Assembly (NCBI GenBank): GCA_029262455.1
Contig: JAJCZJ010000127.1
Location: 1-47,238, forward strand
Length of the DNA stretch: 47,238 nucleotides
DNA from: Deltaproteobacteria bacterium
GTDB lineage: Bacteria > Desulfobacterota > Binatia > HRBIN30 > CADEER01
Reading direction: 5' to 3'
Shown: piece by piece, positions 7,200 through 13,872 of the stretch
How positions within the stretch are numbered: position 1 is the first letter of the stretch
Layout of the letters: every line of letters begins with the position of its first letter
Notes under the pieces: generated by a model
What the model saw: only the letters and a program-made list of their open reading frames with translations
Database searches by the model: none
Told to the model about the DNA's origin: nothing
Program-made: the position numbers and the translations under genes

Positions 7200-7493
7200 T
7201 TACCCTCCACCCTGCTTGTGGCCGAAGGCCCAGCGAGCCATGCCCCTGGCTTTGAGCCTGGCGCCGATCTTGCGGGGGTGGTCGTCCCGGCCTGGCTTGC
7301 GGCATTTAGGGCACGAGCCCAGGAGCGCGGAGCGCGCCAGGGGCGCTGGGAGCCGCAGGTGATACCGGGAGCCGCAATAGCGGCAGTCGGAGCGCAGGGT
7401 GAGGCTGGGGCCGTTCTGGGGGCTGTGGTGGGATCTGACGACGGTAAAGCGAGAAGAGCCCTCTCTGACGATAAACCGCCCGGAACCCTTCAA
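7200..7493 (-). CDS. Small zinc-ribbon protein (97 aa)
   Basis: Last gene of the minus-strand operon. The protein has CRYCG and, 21 residues later, CPKCRKPGRDD, a four-cysteine zinc ribbon, followed by a strongly basic tail (GARLKARGMARWAFGHKQ), as in small nucleic-acid-binding proteins. I place the start at the TTG at 7493-7491, which overlaps the upstream gene's stop (TTGA). The longer frame to 7556 would overlap that gene by 67 bp. Function unknown. Confidence 0.6.
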   Translation of the reverse strand: MKGSGRFIVREGSSRFTVVRSHHSPQNGPSLTLRSDCRYCGSRYHLRLPAPLARSALLGSCPKCRKPGRDDHPRKIGARLKARGMARWAFGHKQGGG

Positions 7494-7780
7494 AACCAGC
7501 GCCCGCCGAAGAAGTAGAAATAGGTGACGATGCACCATCCCGCGACGAGCAACCATTTACTGGTCTGGGCTGGGGGCTGCGCTGGGCGCTCGGCTGTTGA
7601 GCTGGCGAGGTATCTCTCGCGGGCTTCCACGGTGCGCGCTATCTCGGCTTCCTTGCGTAGCTCGCCAGCCATGTAGCCGGAGCCCCGGCTTTCTTCCTCG
7701 GCTGCTCGCTCTTCCAGGCGTTCTGAATATTCCTTTGCCACGTCCGTAGGATACGGCGCGGCGGGTGTTGGTGCCAGCAT
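7490..7780 (-). CDS. Small C-terminally anchored membrane protein (96 aa)
   Basis: The first 60 residues are charged and helical (KEYSERLEERAAEEE, then KEAEIARTVEARERY), probably coiled-coil. A proline-rich linker follows, and the last 20 residues are hydrophobic and aromatic (WLLVAGWCIVTYFYFF). This is a tail-anchored layout with the soluble part facing the cytoplasm. No family recognised. It lies 3 bp after the upstream gene and overlaps the downstream one. Confidence 0.6.
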   Translation of the reverse strand: MLAPTPAAPYPTDVAKEYSERLEERAAEEESRGSGYMAGELRKEAEIARTVEARERYLASSTAERPAQPPAQTSKWLLVAGWCIVTYFYFFGGRWF

Positions 7781-7783
7781 ATT

Positions 7784-8173
7784 TTAAACTGGCTCCTGGG
7801 GCTGGTCGTCTTTATAGCCTTGCACCCGCCTGATGGTCGCTTTATCTGGGGCCTTTAAAACCTTTGCTTTTATTTCGCTGTCTCGCATGGCTAGGGTTAG
7901 GTCCATGTTGAGCATATTTATTGCTCGGTCGTCGTCTAAATCGAACCCATCGGCAACCCAGATTTCGTCTACTTCAAATTCTACAGTCCACTTGAACGAC
8001 ACGGGGACTTCCTTCGCTTTGCATTCTCCGTCGCAATCCTCGCAATGGTATGTGTCACACGTATCTGTTAGTTCGTAACATTGGTTTTCTACGCACCACT
8101 TAGCGGACGCATCCGCTGTAACGTCCTCGCTACCGCACACCGTGCAGATGATCTTGACTGGCTGGTTTGTCAT
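7784..8173 (-). CDS. Cysteine-rich zinc-finger-like phage protein (129 aa)
   Basis: The N-terminal 55 residues contain ICTVCGSEDV, then CVENQC and, after a tryptophan/tyrosine-containing strand, CDTYHCEDCDGEC. This pattern (CxxCGS...W...C..C) is common in small phage proteins usually left as hypothetical. The rest is acidic. Zinc binding is likely; the role is unknown. Its ATG lies 3 bp beyond the restored stop of the upstream gene that was broken by the 41-bp duplication, which supports this start. Confidence 0.7.
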   Translation of the reverse strand: MTNQPVKIICTVCGSEDVTADASAKWCVENQCYELTDTCDTYHCEDCDGECKAKEVPVSFKWTVEFEVDEIWVADGFDLDDDRAINMLNMDLTLAMRDSEIKAKVLKAPDKATIRRVQGYKDDQPQEPV

Positions 8174-8176
8174 AGC

Positions 8177-8427
8177 TTAGTCCTTCCAGAACAAAATGTT
8201 CACATCGCCTTCGGCTATGCCGAGCACATAGATGTCAGTTTTGTCATCCTCGTCTAGGCACCAATCTTCTAGATGTCAGTTTTGTCATCCTCGTCTAGGC
8301 ACCAATCTTCGACGCATTTTTGTATCGCTACGGTTTTTGCGTTCTCTACGTCCTGGGCTTCTACAGCGTCTATCCATGTACTTCCGCCACTACCGGCTAC
8401 GGTGCAAAAAACAGTGTAAGTTTGCAT
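8177..8427 (-). pseudogene. Small hypothetical protein truncated by tandem duplication
   Basis: The ATG at 8427-8425 follows AGGAAGGGAG. As sequenced, the frame stops at 8271-8269 after 52 residues. Without the extra 41 bp it continues for 17 more residues (YVLGIAEGDVNILFWKD) to a TAA at 8179-8177, giving 69 residues and a normal junction with the next gene. The protein starts with a beta-strand-like MQTYTVFCTVAGSGG. No family recognised. The truncated product lacks only the C-terminal quarter and could still fold. Confidence 0.7.
8229..8310. repeat. Perfect 41-bp tandem duplication
   Basis: Bases 8229-8269 and 8270-8310 are identical. Because 41 is not a multiple of three, the second copy shifts the minus-strand gene into a TAG stop. 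Removing one copy restores an open frame that ends 3 bp before the next gene. The duplication is therefore recent in the assembly or in the phage. Confidence 0.9.
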
Positions 8428-8501
8428 AGCTGTTACTCCCTTCCTGATTGCAGCGATGTACAGCAAGGCACCGCGTTGCCACGGCGCTATGCTCTAGGTC
8501 G

Positions 8502-8894
8502 CTATTGAATGAGGTCTAGCTCGCGGGCAACGCGCTCTATGGCGCTCCACTGGACTGTGTAGCACCCGGCGCGCACGGTTCCGTCTGCCGCTATGCGGTC
8601 TATGCGATAGTGGCCAAGCGTTGGCGCTTGTTCGCCGTTTGAGTGCCAGCACTCGCCGCGTTTCCGCACGATCTCGATAAAGCGAAATGCGCGCTTGCCG
8701 TCTTCAACCGGGAAACGCGCGCCCCATGATGTTTGGACTTCAGTCGGGTATTTTTCTTCCGGCCAGTTACGAAAACCTTTAAGGCGCAACAAGCAAGGAG
8801 CGCTAGAATTGTGAACTAGGCGGATGTTCTCACCGCGCAACCAGGCGGCTATGTTCTCCGCTTCGTTGTGCGCTAGCCCTCTGTGTTTCGTCAT
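8502..8894 (-). CDS. Hypothetical protein (130 aa)
   Basis: Not recognised. The start is the ATG at 8894-8892, chosen because it overlaps the previous stop (ATGA) and follows GGAGGAAAGGGCG. An upstream in-frame ATG at 8924 would overlap the neighbour. The protein is soluble and mixed alpha/beta, with several tryptophans (ENIAAWLRGEN, RNWPEEKYP, VQWSAIERVAREL). It is part of the small minus-strand accessory operon. Confidence 0.65.
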   Translation of the reverse strand: MTKHRGLAHNEAENIAAWLRGENIRLVHNSSAPCLLRLKGFRNWPEEKYPTEVQTSWGARFPVEDGKRAFRFIEIVRKRGECWHSNGEQAPTLGHYRIDRIAADGTVRAGCYTVQWSAIERVARELDLIQ

Positions 8895-9097
8895 CGCCCT
8901 TTCCTCCAGTTCACCTCGTCCCAAACGATTAAGTTTGGCCTGGCTCCCGCCAACGGCTTGGCCGCGCGTGCTGCCTTGTTGCGAGCGATTGCAAACCGCA
9001 GCCGCTCTTGTTCATGCGCTATGTCTGCCCGCGCTTGCTCTAGCGTTCTGGTCGGGCGCAGCAAATACCCCGAACAGAACTGCTTGCCGCCGGTCAT
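8891..9097 (-). CDS. Small basic protein (68 aa)
   Basis: The ATG at 9097-9095 overlaps the stop of the upstream 37-residue membrane protein. The middle is a basic helix (LEQARADIAHEQERLRFAIARNKAARAAK), and the C-terminal part reads NLIVWDEVNWRKGR. No family recognised. The longer frame starting at 9244 would cover the upstream small gene in another frame and is not preferred. Confidence 0.55.
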   Translation of the reverse strand: MTGGKQFCSGYLLRPTRTLEQARADIAHEQERLRFAIARNKAARAAKPLAGARPNLIVWDEVNWRKGR

Positions 9098-9207
9098 AGC
9101 GTCACTGCCATGACGGCTAGGGCTGCCGCCAACGTGAACAGAGTTGTGATCGCGGAGGACGTGATAACCATCGCCAGCCCAATTGCTCGCTCTTTGTGAA
9201 TTTTCAT
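9094..9207 (-). CDS. Small membrane protein (37 aa)
   Basis: First gene of the minus-strand operon. The ATG at 9207-9205 follows AGGAAAGGCAACAAC, and the stop overlaps the next ATG (ATGA). The sequence is a short basic N-terminus (MKIHKERAIG) and then one continuous hydrophobic segment of about 25 residues to the end. It is probably a single-pass inner-membrane peptide of unknown role. Confidence 0.55.
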   Translation of the reverse strand: MKIHKERAIGLAMVITSSAITTLFTLAAALAVMAVTL

Positions 9208-9234
9208 TGTTGTTGCCTTTCCTGTCGCCTGTTG

Positions 9235-9272
9235 TGTAGGTCATGCAATCAACATATCCTACACGACCGACA
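9235..9272 (-). promoter_or_regulatory. Operator-like TGT(A/C)GGA pair in the divergent promoter region
   Basis: On the minus strand TGTCGGT (9272-9266) and TGTAGGA (9263-9257) lie 9 bp apart, and a plus-strand TGTAGGT (9235-9241) faces them. Together they make an interrupted dyad, GTGTAGG...CCTACAC. The site is in the 118-bp gap between the minus operon (start 9207) and terS (start 9326). It could therefore control both. Confidence 0.5.
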
Positions 9273-9325
9273 AACGTTGTCTATATAAATCTCGATAAAC
9301 CTAAAAATCTTGGAGAAACAGAACC

Positions 9326-9823
9326 TTGCAGCCACCCACATCAATAGCGCGCGGAAGCGACGGACGCCTGGCCGGACTGGCGCAGCTCACTGACAAGCAA
9401 CGCGCTTTCGCCAAAGAGTATGCGCGTAACGGTGGTGATGCGGTGAATGCGGGAAGAGTTGCAGGCTATGCAGACCCAGAGGGTCACGCTTACGAGGTTG
9501 CTAGGCTTCCACATGTTCTTGACGCGGTTTACGCCGAGCAAGACTTATGGATAGCGGGGCTTATGTCCAAGGCATTGAAATCGTGCGAAGAAATCCTGGA
9601 CCATCAAGGCAAAGGGCGGGACATAAAGGCGCTCAAGGTGCAGGTGACAAAGGCGCTTTTTACGCGGTCGGATCAAAGGCATAGGCAGCGCAAGGATGCC
9701 GAAGGCGGCAACAGCAGCGACCACATGGACAAAGAGAAGATCGCCGAGCTTCGACGGATGGTGGACGATTGGAAGGCCCAACGGGAGAAGATGGTGGACA
9801 TTACGCCAACGCCAGTCGATTAA
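9326..9823 (+). CDS. terS: Terminase small subunit
   Basis: The small subunit recognises the packaging start on phage DNA and recruits the large subunit. The 165 residues contain the family's N-terminal signature (LTDKQRAFAKEYARNGGDAVNAGRVAGY, about 22-48; Terminase_2 type), a helix-turn-helix followed by an oligomerisation region and a basic tail. The start is a TTG at 9326 with TTGGAGAA upstream; no ATG fits. It is separated from the large subunit (13869) by the fibre genes, which is unusual. Confidence 0.85.
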   Translation: MQPPTSIARGSDGRLAGLAQLTDKQRAFAKEYARNGGDAVNAGRVAGYADPEGHAYEVARLPHVLDAVYAEQDLWIAGLMSKALKSCEEILDHQGKGRDIKALKVQVTKALFTRSDQRHRQRKDAEGGNSSDHMDKEKIAELRRMVDDWKAQREKMVDITPTPVD

Positions 9824-10214
9824 AGCTGTAACCTGTTGTTATCATTACCAGCCTACTGCCTGAATTAGGCAGTAGGCACCCCGCCCCTGGGGGGTGGCCC
9901 GGCGCCTGGCCTCAAAACGGCCGTAGGGCTCACGTACTAAATTGTAAAATTTCAAAATCCAGCGTTCCTGCAGGATTGATGCGGGATGTTGCATCCGACA
10001 CGCCGGACAGGTAAATTTGATCCTCCAGGGCACAGCCAACCGAGGCCGAACCCCCGGAGGTAAACCGGCCCGACCCGCGTTCCCAATTCCGCGGGGATAG
10101 GCACAGCCCAACAGCCGCCGGGCTTGGTACCTAGTCTGCACGTATGACCCATCATGCGAGCTACTAGATCCGGGCTCGGCGGCAACCCTCTTTCTCTGAC
10201 GGACGGATCAGCCT
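9824..10214 (+). other. Gene-free stretch with a chain of hairpins (candidate RNA or packaging site)
   Basis: No supported gene in 391 bp. Successive perfect stems are: 9851-9861 with 9867-9877 (11 bp), 9877-9882 with 9891-9896, 9978-9982 with 9991-9995, 10022-10026 with 10056-10060, 10074-10079 with 10090-10095, and 10105-10109 with 10120-10124. A near-repeat GGCACAGCC(C)AAC occurs near 10029 and 10100. No poly-T follows the first hairpin, so it is not a classic terminator. The position after terS would suit a pac/cos site or a structured late leader RNA (inference). Confidence 0.5.
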
Positions 10215-10508
10215 ATGCGCCCACTCGATACTGATACTCTCGACCTGGCAGCCAAGCAGTACGCAGCGTGGTACGTGGCCGATATTGCTCCGTTCGATCG
10301 CGCGTTCGTGATGCAGGAGTTCTACAACTTCACCTTCAAGGACGAGTTCGGGTATCTCGTCGGCAAGATCCGCTCCCACCTGGGGCCAGACCCCGCGGCT
10401 GACTTCGATCTGGCGGTATCCGCTCTGGAACCTCGCAGCGATGAAGTGTTCCACGCTCTGCTGGAAGAGAAGCGGCCGGTCGGATACGCGCCGAAGGGGT
10501 CAGCATAA
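10215..10508 (+). CDS. Hypothetical protein (97 aa)
   Basis: Not recognised. A mostly helical, acidic protein with aromatic-rich stretches (QYAAWYVADIAPFDRAF, YNFTFKDEFGYLVGKI). It ends immediately before the next ATG, and the next gene's ribosome site (GAAGGGG) lies inside its last codons. It heads the appendage module and is probably a virion or assembly protein. Confidence 0.65.
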   Translation: MRPLDTDTLDLAAKQYAAWYVADIAPFDRAFVMQEFYNFTFKDEFGYLVGKIRSHLGPDPAADFDLAVSALEPRSDEVFHALLEEKRPVGYAPKGSA

Positions 10509-10922
10509 ATGGCTGATACAACCCGCCTAAGCGCCGCAGCGAGAAATGGCGGATGCAACGGCATTGTCGATCTACTCGACGGCGCCGGCTCAACAATCAA
10601 AATTTACACTGGCACTCAGGCTGTAGACCCAGATACCGCCATAGGTGCCCAGGTCCTGCTTGCGACCCTGACCTTCGCTACGCCGGCTTACGGCGCTGCA
10701 TCTGCCGGTGTGGCAACAGCCGGCGCCATAGCCTCGGATGTATCGGCTGACGCAACCGGCACGGCGACCTGGTTCCGAAAAGCAACGAGCGGGGGCACTG
10801 CGCATATCGACGGTAGCGTCGGAACCTCCGGCGCGAGTATGAACCTCAATACGGTTGCGATTGTCGCGGGTGCTACAGTGGCGATCACCTCGGATACGTT
10901 CACGATCCCACAGGGAGCGTAG
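10509..10922 (+). CDS. Putative virion protein, beta-rich (137 aa)
   Basis: Ala/Thr/Gly/Ser-rich protein with the layout of a widespread phage virion-associated hypothetical: RLSAAARNGGCNGIVDLLDGAG, then KIYTGTQ, then a beta-rich domain (LLATLTFATPAYGAASAGVATA). No catalytic motif. The neighbours are beta-rich appendage proteins, so a role in the tail or head surface is likely (inference). Confidence 0.65.
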   Translation: MADTTRLSAAARNGGCNGIVDLLDGAGSTIKIYTGTQAVDPDTAIGAQVLLATLTFATPAYGAASAGVATAGAIASDVSADATGTATWFRKATSGGTAHIDGSVGTSGASMNLNTVAIVAGATVAITSDTFTIPQGA

Positions 10923-10925
10923 ACT

Positions 10926-11252
10926 GTGGCATCCGTATCAAATTCCGGGTCACAGACCGCAACGCTCGCGACAGAGCACGTCCTGGCGACCGTGATCACC
11001 GCCGGGCAATACCAGTGCGTGGTGGACGTGGCCAACTTGGTGCTCGGCGAAACCCTGACCCTCAAGATTTACGGCAAGGCCAGGACCGGCGACACCGAGC
11101 GGCTGATAAAGGAATACGGGGTTACTAATGCTCAGGACGAGGCACTGATCCAATTAGACCCAATCGTGAGCCCGCATCATCTCAAGTTCACACTTGAGCA
11201 GAACGGAGGCACCGGCCGAGCATTCCCGTGGGCGGTGTACGCCATTGACTAA
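10926..11252 (+). CDS. Hypothetical beta-rich virion protein (108 aa)
   Basis: GTG start at 10926 with AGGGAGCG upstream. The sequence alternates hydrophobic and polar residues (QYQCVVDVANLVLGETLTLKIYGKA, LKFTLEQNGG), consistent with a small beta-sandwich. It resembles small phage structural hypotheticals, but no named family is recognised. It overlaps the next gene's proposed TTG start by 8 bp. Confidence 0.6.
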   Translation: MASVSNSGSQTATLATEHVLATVITAGQYQCVVDVANLVLGETLTLKIYGKARTGDTERLIKEYGVTNAQDEALIQLDPIVSPHHLKFTLEQNGGTGRAFPWAVYAID

Positions 11253-12066
11253 CTGGGCCGGCGCTCCAAAAACTGTATACGAAGCTCAGAGCGCCAACAC
11301 CGCTGCCAGTAGCCACACCTCGGTGACGGCGGGCAATGCCGTCAAGGGGTCTTACGCTACCCTGATAGCCTCCACCGGGTTCAGGTACAGCGGCTTCTAT
11401 CTTATGATTGGGCCGATTGACGCGGCTGCCGCCATAACAGGTTTAGTCGATATCGCCGTGGGAGCCGCCGCCTCGGAAGAGGTTATAGTTTCTGACTTCT
11501 ACATCGAGAGTTACAACTCTTCCCACGTAAACTCCGTCTGCATATTTGTTCCGGTTGTCATCGCTGCCGGTTCCCGAGTAAGCGCCCGCGCTCAAGCGTC
11601 CACGAGCGGCGGGACGATAGACGTAGGCGTGATGGGTATTACCGGTGACGCCTACCTTCCGTCCGGCTACAGAAACTCCGTCGGCATGGGGGTGTCCGGT
11701 AGCCGTGGCTCGGATATCGATGCGGGTGCGACTGCGAATACCAAGGGGGCTTACACGCAGATTGTGGCCTCCACGTCCAACAGGATTGCAGCACTTATCC
11801 TGTCCGTTGGATCGTCGCTGAATAGTGCTCCGGCGGACGCGGATTTCCTGGTGGACATCGCGATTGGGGGCGCCGGTTCCGAGGTTGTGATCATACCGGA
11901 TATTCTTGTGGTTTCAGAGAGCACCACGGTGTTTTTTCCTCATGCGATTGGACCTTTCCCGGTGAACATCCCGGCCGGCACGCGCATCGCCATCCGTTGC
12001 CAGAGCACGACGAACGACGCCACGGACAGGATAATGGATGTCGTGTTACAGGGTGTAGAGGTCTGA
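11245..12066 (+). CDS. Two-domain beta-sandwich virion/appendage protein (273 aa)
   Basis: The product contains two copies of one domain, each about 110 residues, joined by SGSRGSDIDAG. Each copy runs K-G-(S/A)-Y-T..IAST, a hydrophobic strand, VDIA(V/I)G, (V/I)I..D, then P..IPAG(T/S)R(I/V)..R.Q, and ends in VGVMGI or VVLQGV. This is an internal duplication of a beta-sandwich. The start is uncertain: TTG at 11245 overlaps the previous stop and is the best candidate. Likely part of the fibre or head decoration set. Confidence 0.6.
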   Translation: MTNWAGAPKTVYEAQSANTAASSHTSVTAGNAVKGSYATLIASTGFRYSGFYLMIGPIDAAAAITGLVDIAVGAAASEEVIVSDFYIESYNSSHVNSVCIFVPVVIAAGSRVSARAQASTSGGTIDVGVMGITGDAYLPSGYRNSVGMGVSGSRGSDIDAGATANTKGAYTQIVASTSNRIAALILSVGSSLNSAPADADFLVDIAIGGAGSEVVIIPDILVVSESTTVFFPHAIGPFPVNIPAGTRIAIRCQSTTNDATDRIMDVVLQGVEV

Positions 12067-12073
12067 TCGGCGC

Positions 12074-12724
12074 ATGAGCGCGATCCGCTTTCTCCCGATC
12101 TACCAGCCGCCGGCGTCTACAGACGCCACCGGCACAGTAGATCAGACCGGCCCCGCGGCTACGCAATCTATTACTGGCACACACCCGTTTACAGGTACTG
12201 TGTCGCAATCTGCTCTCTCTGCGATACAATCCATATCCGGCTCTTCCATATCGAACGCTACGGGCTCTGTGGCGCAGGTAGCTCCGGTCGCCGTACAATC
12301 GGTAGCGGGTGCAGAGACATTCAGTGGGGCCATAGCACAAGCGGCCGCAGCCGCTGTGCAAGATGTTGCGGGCGGCTCTTCTCTTCCCGTCTCCGGCACT
12401 GTCGTTCAAGTCGGACCCGGGGCCCAGCAGTCCATTGCCGGGCAGAACTTAGCCACTGTTTTCGGAACAGTGTCAGCCGTTCTCGGCCCGGCGATACAGG
12501 CCCTAGTCGGCGCTGTCACCAATCCGCCTTTGCGCAATCTTAGCCACCGCAACCGCATTCATTCGATCGGCGTACACACGCTCCGCGGACAGCCTGAGCT
12601 GCCGCTGGGCGGCGGTCTGGTTATCAAAGAACAACCACTCCCCCTGCTGGCGGACAACCGCGGCGACGGGCTGCTGCGAATTGATACCGGCGACGGGTTC
12701 CTGCTGGTGAACGCCGATGGCTGA
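12074..12724 (+). CDS. Tandem-repeat appendage protein (216 aa)
   Basis: Residues about 18-150 consist of six imperfect repeats of 22-26 residues with the pattern G-x-V-x-Q-x-x-P-A-x-Q-S-I-x-G (for example [17 protein letters not shown] and [17 protein letters not shown]). Each would give two short strands, as in a beta-solenoid or fibrous stalk. The C-terminal 65 residues are non-repetitive and include [14 protein letters not shown]. The frame overlaps the fibre gene downstream by 8 bp. No enzyme motif. The role in host contact is inferred from position and repeat style. Confidence 0.6.
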   Translation: MSAIRFLPIYQPPASTDATGTVDQTGPAATQSITGTHPFTGTVSQSALSAIQSISGSSISNATGSVAQVAPVAVQSVAGAETFSGAIAQAAAAAVQDVAGGSSLPVSGTVVQVGPGAQQSIAGQNLATVFGTVSAVLGPAIQALVGAVTNPPLRNLSHRNRIHSIGVHTLRGQPELPLGGGLVIKEQPLPLLADNRGDGLLRIDTGDGFLLVNADG

Positions 12725-13598
12725 TAACAAAAAGATTTCCGAGCTGCCTGTCTCCGCTGCTCCGGCCGACACCGATAACATAATCATCGGCGTGGCGGAT
12801 CTGGCTAAGACCCTGACGATCGCCTTGTTCAGAACGTACTTGCTCAAGATTGGAGAGCTGGCAAATGCTGCATCGGTAGCTGATGCAGACAAACTGTTGC
12901 TGAACGTCTCCGGCGTTGCCAAGCGTGTTGACTGGTCTGTCTTGAAAGCAGACGCACAGTCTGGCGTGCAGGCGACCGATGCTGAGCTGACCGCGATCGC
13001 CGGACTGACTAGCGCCGCCGATAGGCTCCCGTACTTCACAGGGTCTGGTGCTGCCGCACTAGCGGTTTTCACTTCCGCTGGCCGCGCTCTGGTTGACGAC
13101 GCAAGCGCGTCGGCGCAGCGCGAGACACTGGGATTAGTGATCGGGACCGACGTGCTGCCCGAGCTGTCCGTGGTCAGCCAGGCCGAAGCTGAGGCAGGTA
13201 CGGCTACGACCGAGCGCGTGTGGACAGCCGAGCGTGTTAAACAAGCTATCGCTGCAATCGAACCTAGTGGTCTTGCTACACCGGATTTCACGTCGTTAGA
13301 GCAAACGGTAACTGTCAGCACGGACCTAAATGTCGCCCACGGGCTCGGGGCCGTACCGTCACTTTTCACCGTCGTGCTGAGATGTACCACCGCCGATTTA
13401 GGTTACGCGGTTGGCGACGAGATACCGTGGGGAAATGACGTAGGAAATGCGGCCTCCGTGGGCGCGACCGTCTACGCCAACGCGACTAATATTTCTATCA
13501 TCACCGGCACGGCACTCGTAGTCATCGCGGTTACGGGGAATGTGGAAAACACGATAACGGTTGGCAGTTGGCGATGGGTTGCGAGGGCCTGGGCATGA
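12717..13598 (+). CDS. Tail fibre / receptor-binding type protein (293 aa)
   Basis: The N-terminus ([24 protein letters not shown]) and the segment [24 protein letters not shown]...[16 protein letters not shown] (about residues 80-140) are the recurrent building blocks of phage tail fibres. [14 protein letters not shown] marks the next junction. The last 100 residues form a beta-rich C-terminal domain ([20 protein letters not shown]...), probably the tip. It sits between terS and terL, an unusual place for the fibre. Confidence 0.75.
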   Translation: MADNKKISELPVSAAPADTDNIIIGVADLAKTLTIALFRTYLLKIGELANAASVADADKLLLNVSGVAKRVDWSVLKADAQSGVQATDAELTAIAGLTSAADRLPYFTGSGAAALAVFTSAGRALVDDASASAQRETLGLVIGTDVLPELSVVSQAEAEAGTATTERVWTAERVKQAIAAIEPSGLATPDFTSLEQTVTVSTDLNVAHGLGAVPSLFTVVLRCTTADLGYAVGDEIPWGNDVGNAASVGATVYANATNISIITGTALVVIAVTGNVENTITVGSWRWVARAWA

Positions 13599-13635
13599 CA
13601 ATTTTGTGGAAGGTGCTTGGGACTACGGATGTGCT

Positions 13636-13872
13636 ATGGACATGATTTTGTTCCGCACCCCGGCCGGCGAAGAACTTGCTATTTCGCATGACGACATTGT
13701 TCAGATTTGGGCGGGGCAAAAAGCAAACGAAGTCGTCATCGTCCCTGTGGACGGCGAGACGGTCACTGTAGCCGGAGATTTCATCACGATAATGCGCGCC
13801 GTGTTCAACACTCTGGATGCTAGGCCAAGTGCTGTACCTACGCCGTCGCCCAAGCCGCGAGTGGTGAAGTGA
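13636..13872 (+). CDS. Small hypothetical protein upstream of terL (78 aa)
   Basis: Short beta-rich protein (MDMILFRTPAGEELAISHDDIVQI...VVIVPVDGETVTVAGDF) with a proline-rich tail. It resembles small phage proteins with an SH3-like fold, but no family can be named. The start at 13636 is chosen over longer in-frame options because those overlap the fibre gene's end. Its stop overlaps the terL GTG (GTGA). Confidence 0.55.
   Translation: MDMILFRTPAGEELAISHDDIVQIWAGQKANEVVIVPVDGETVTVAGDFITIMRAVFNTLDARPSAVPTPSPKPRVVK

Noticed and set aside
9845-10141. 98-codon minus-strand frame with one CxxC, after terS
   Set aside because: Lies against the direction of its operon, has one CxxC pair only, and overlaps the hairpin chain; another minus frame is equally open.
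12074-13598. Diversity-generating retroelement acting on the fibre genes
   Set aside because: No reverse transcriptase or template repeat is found in the window.
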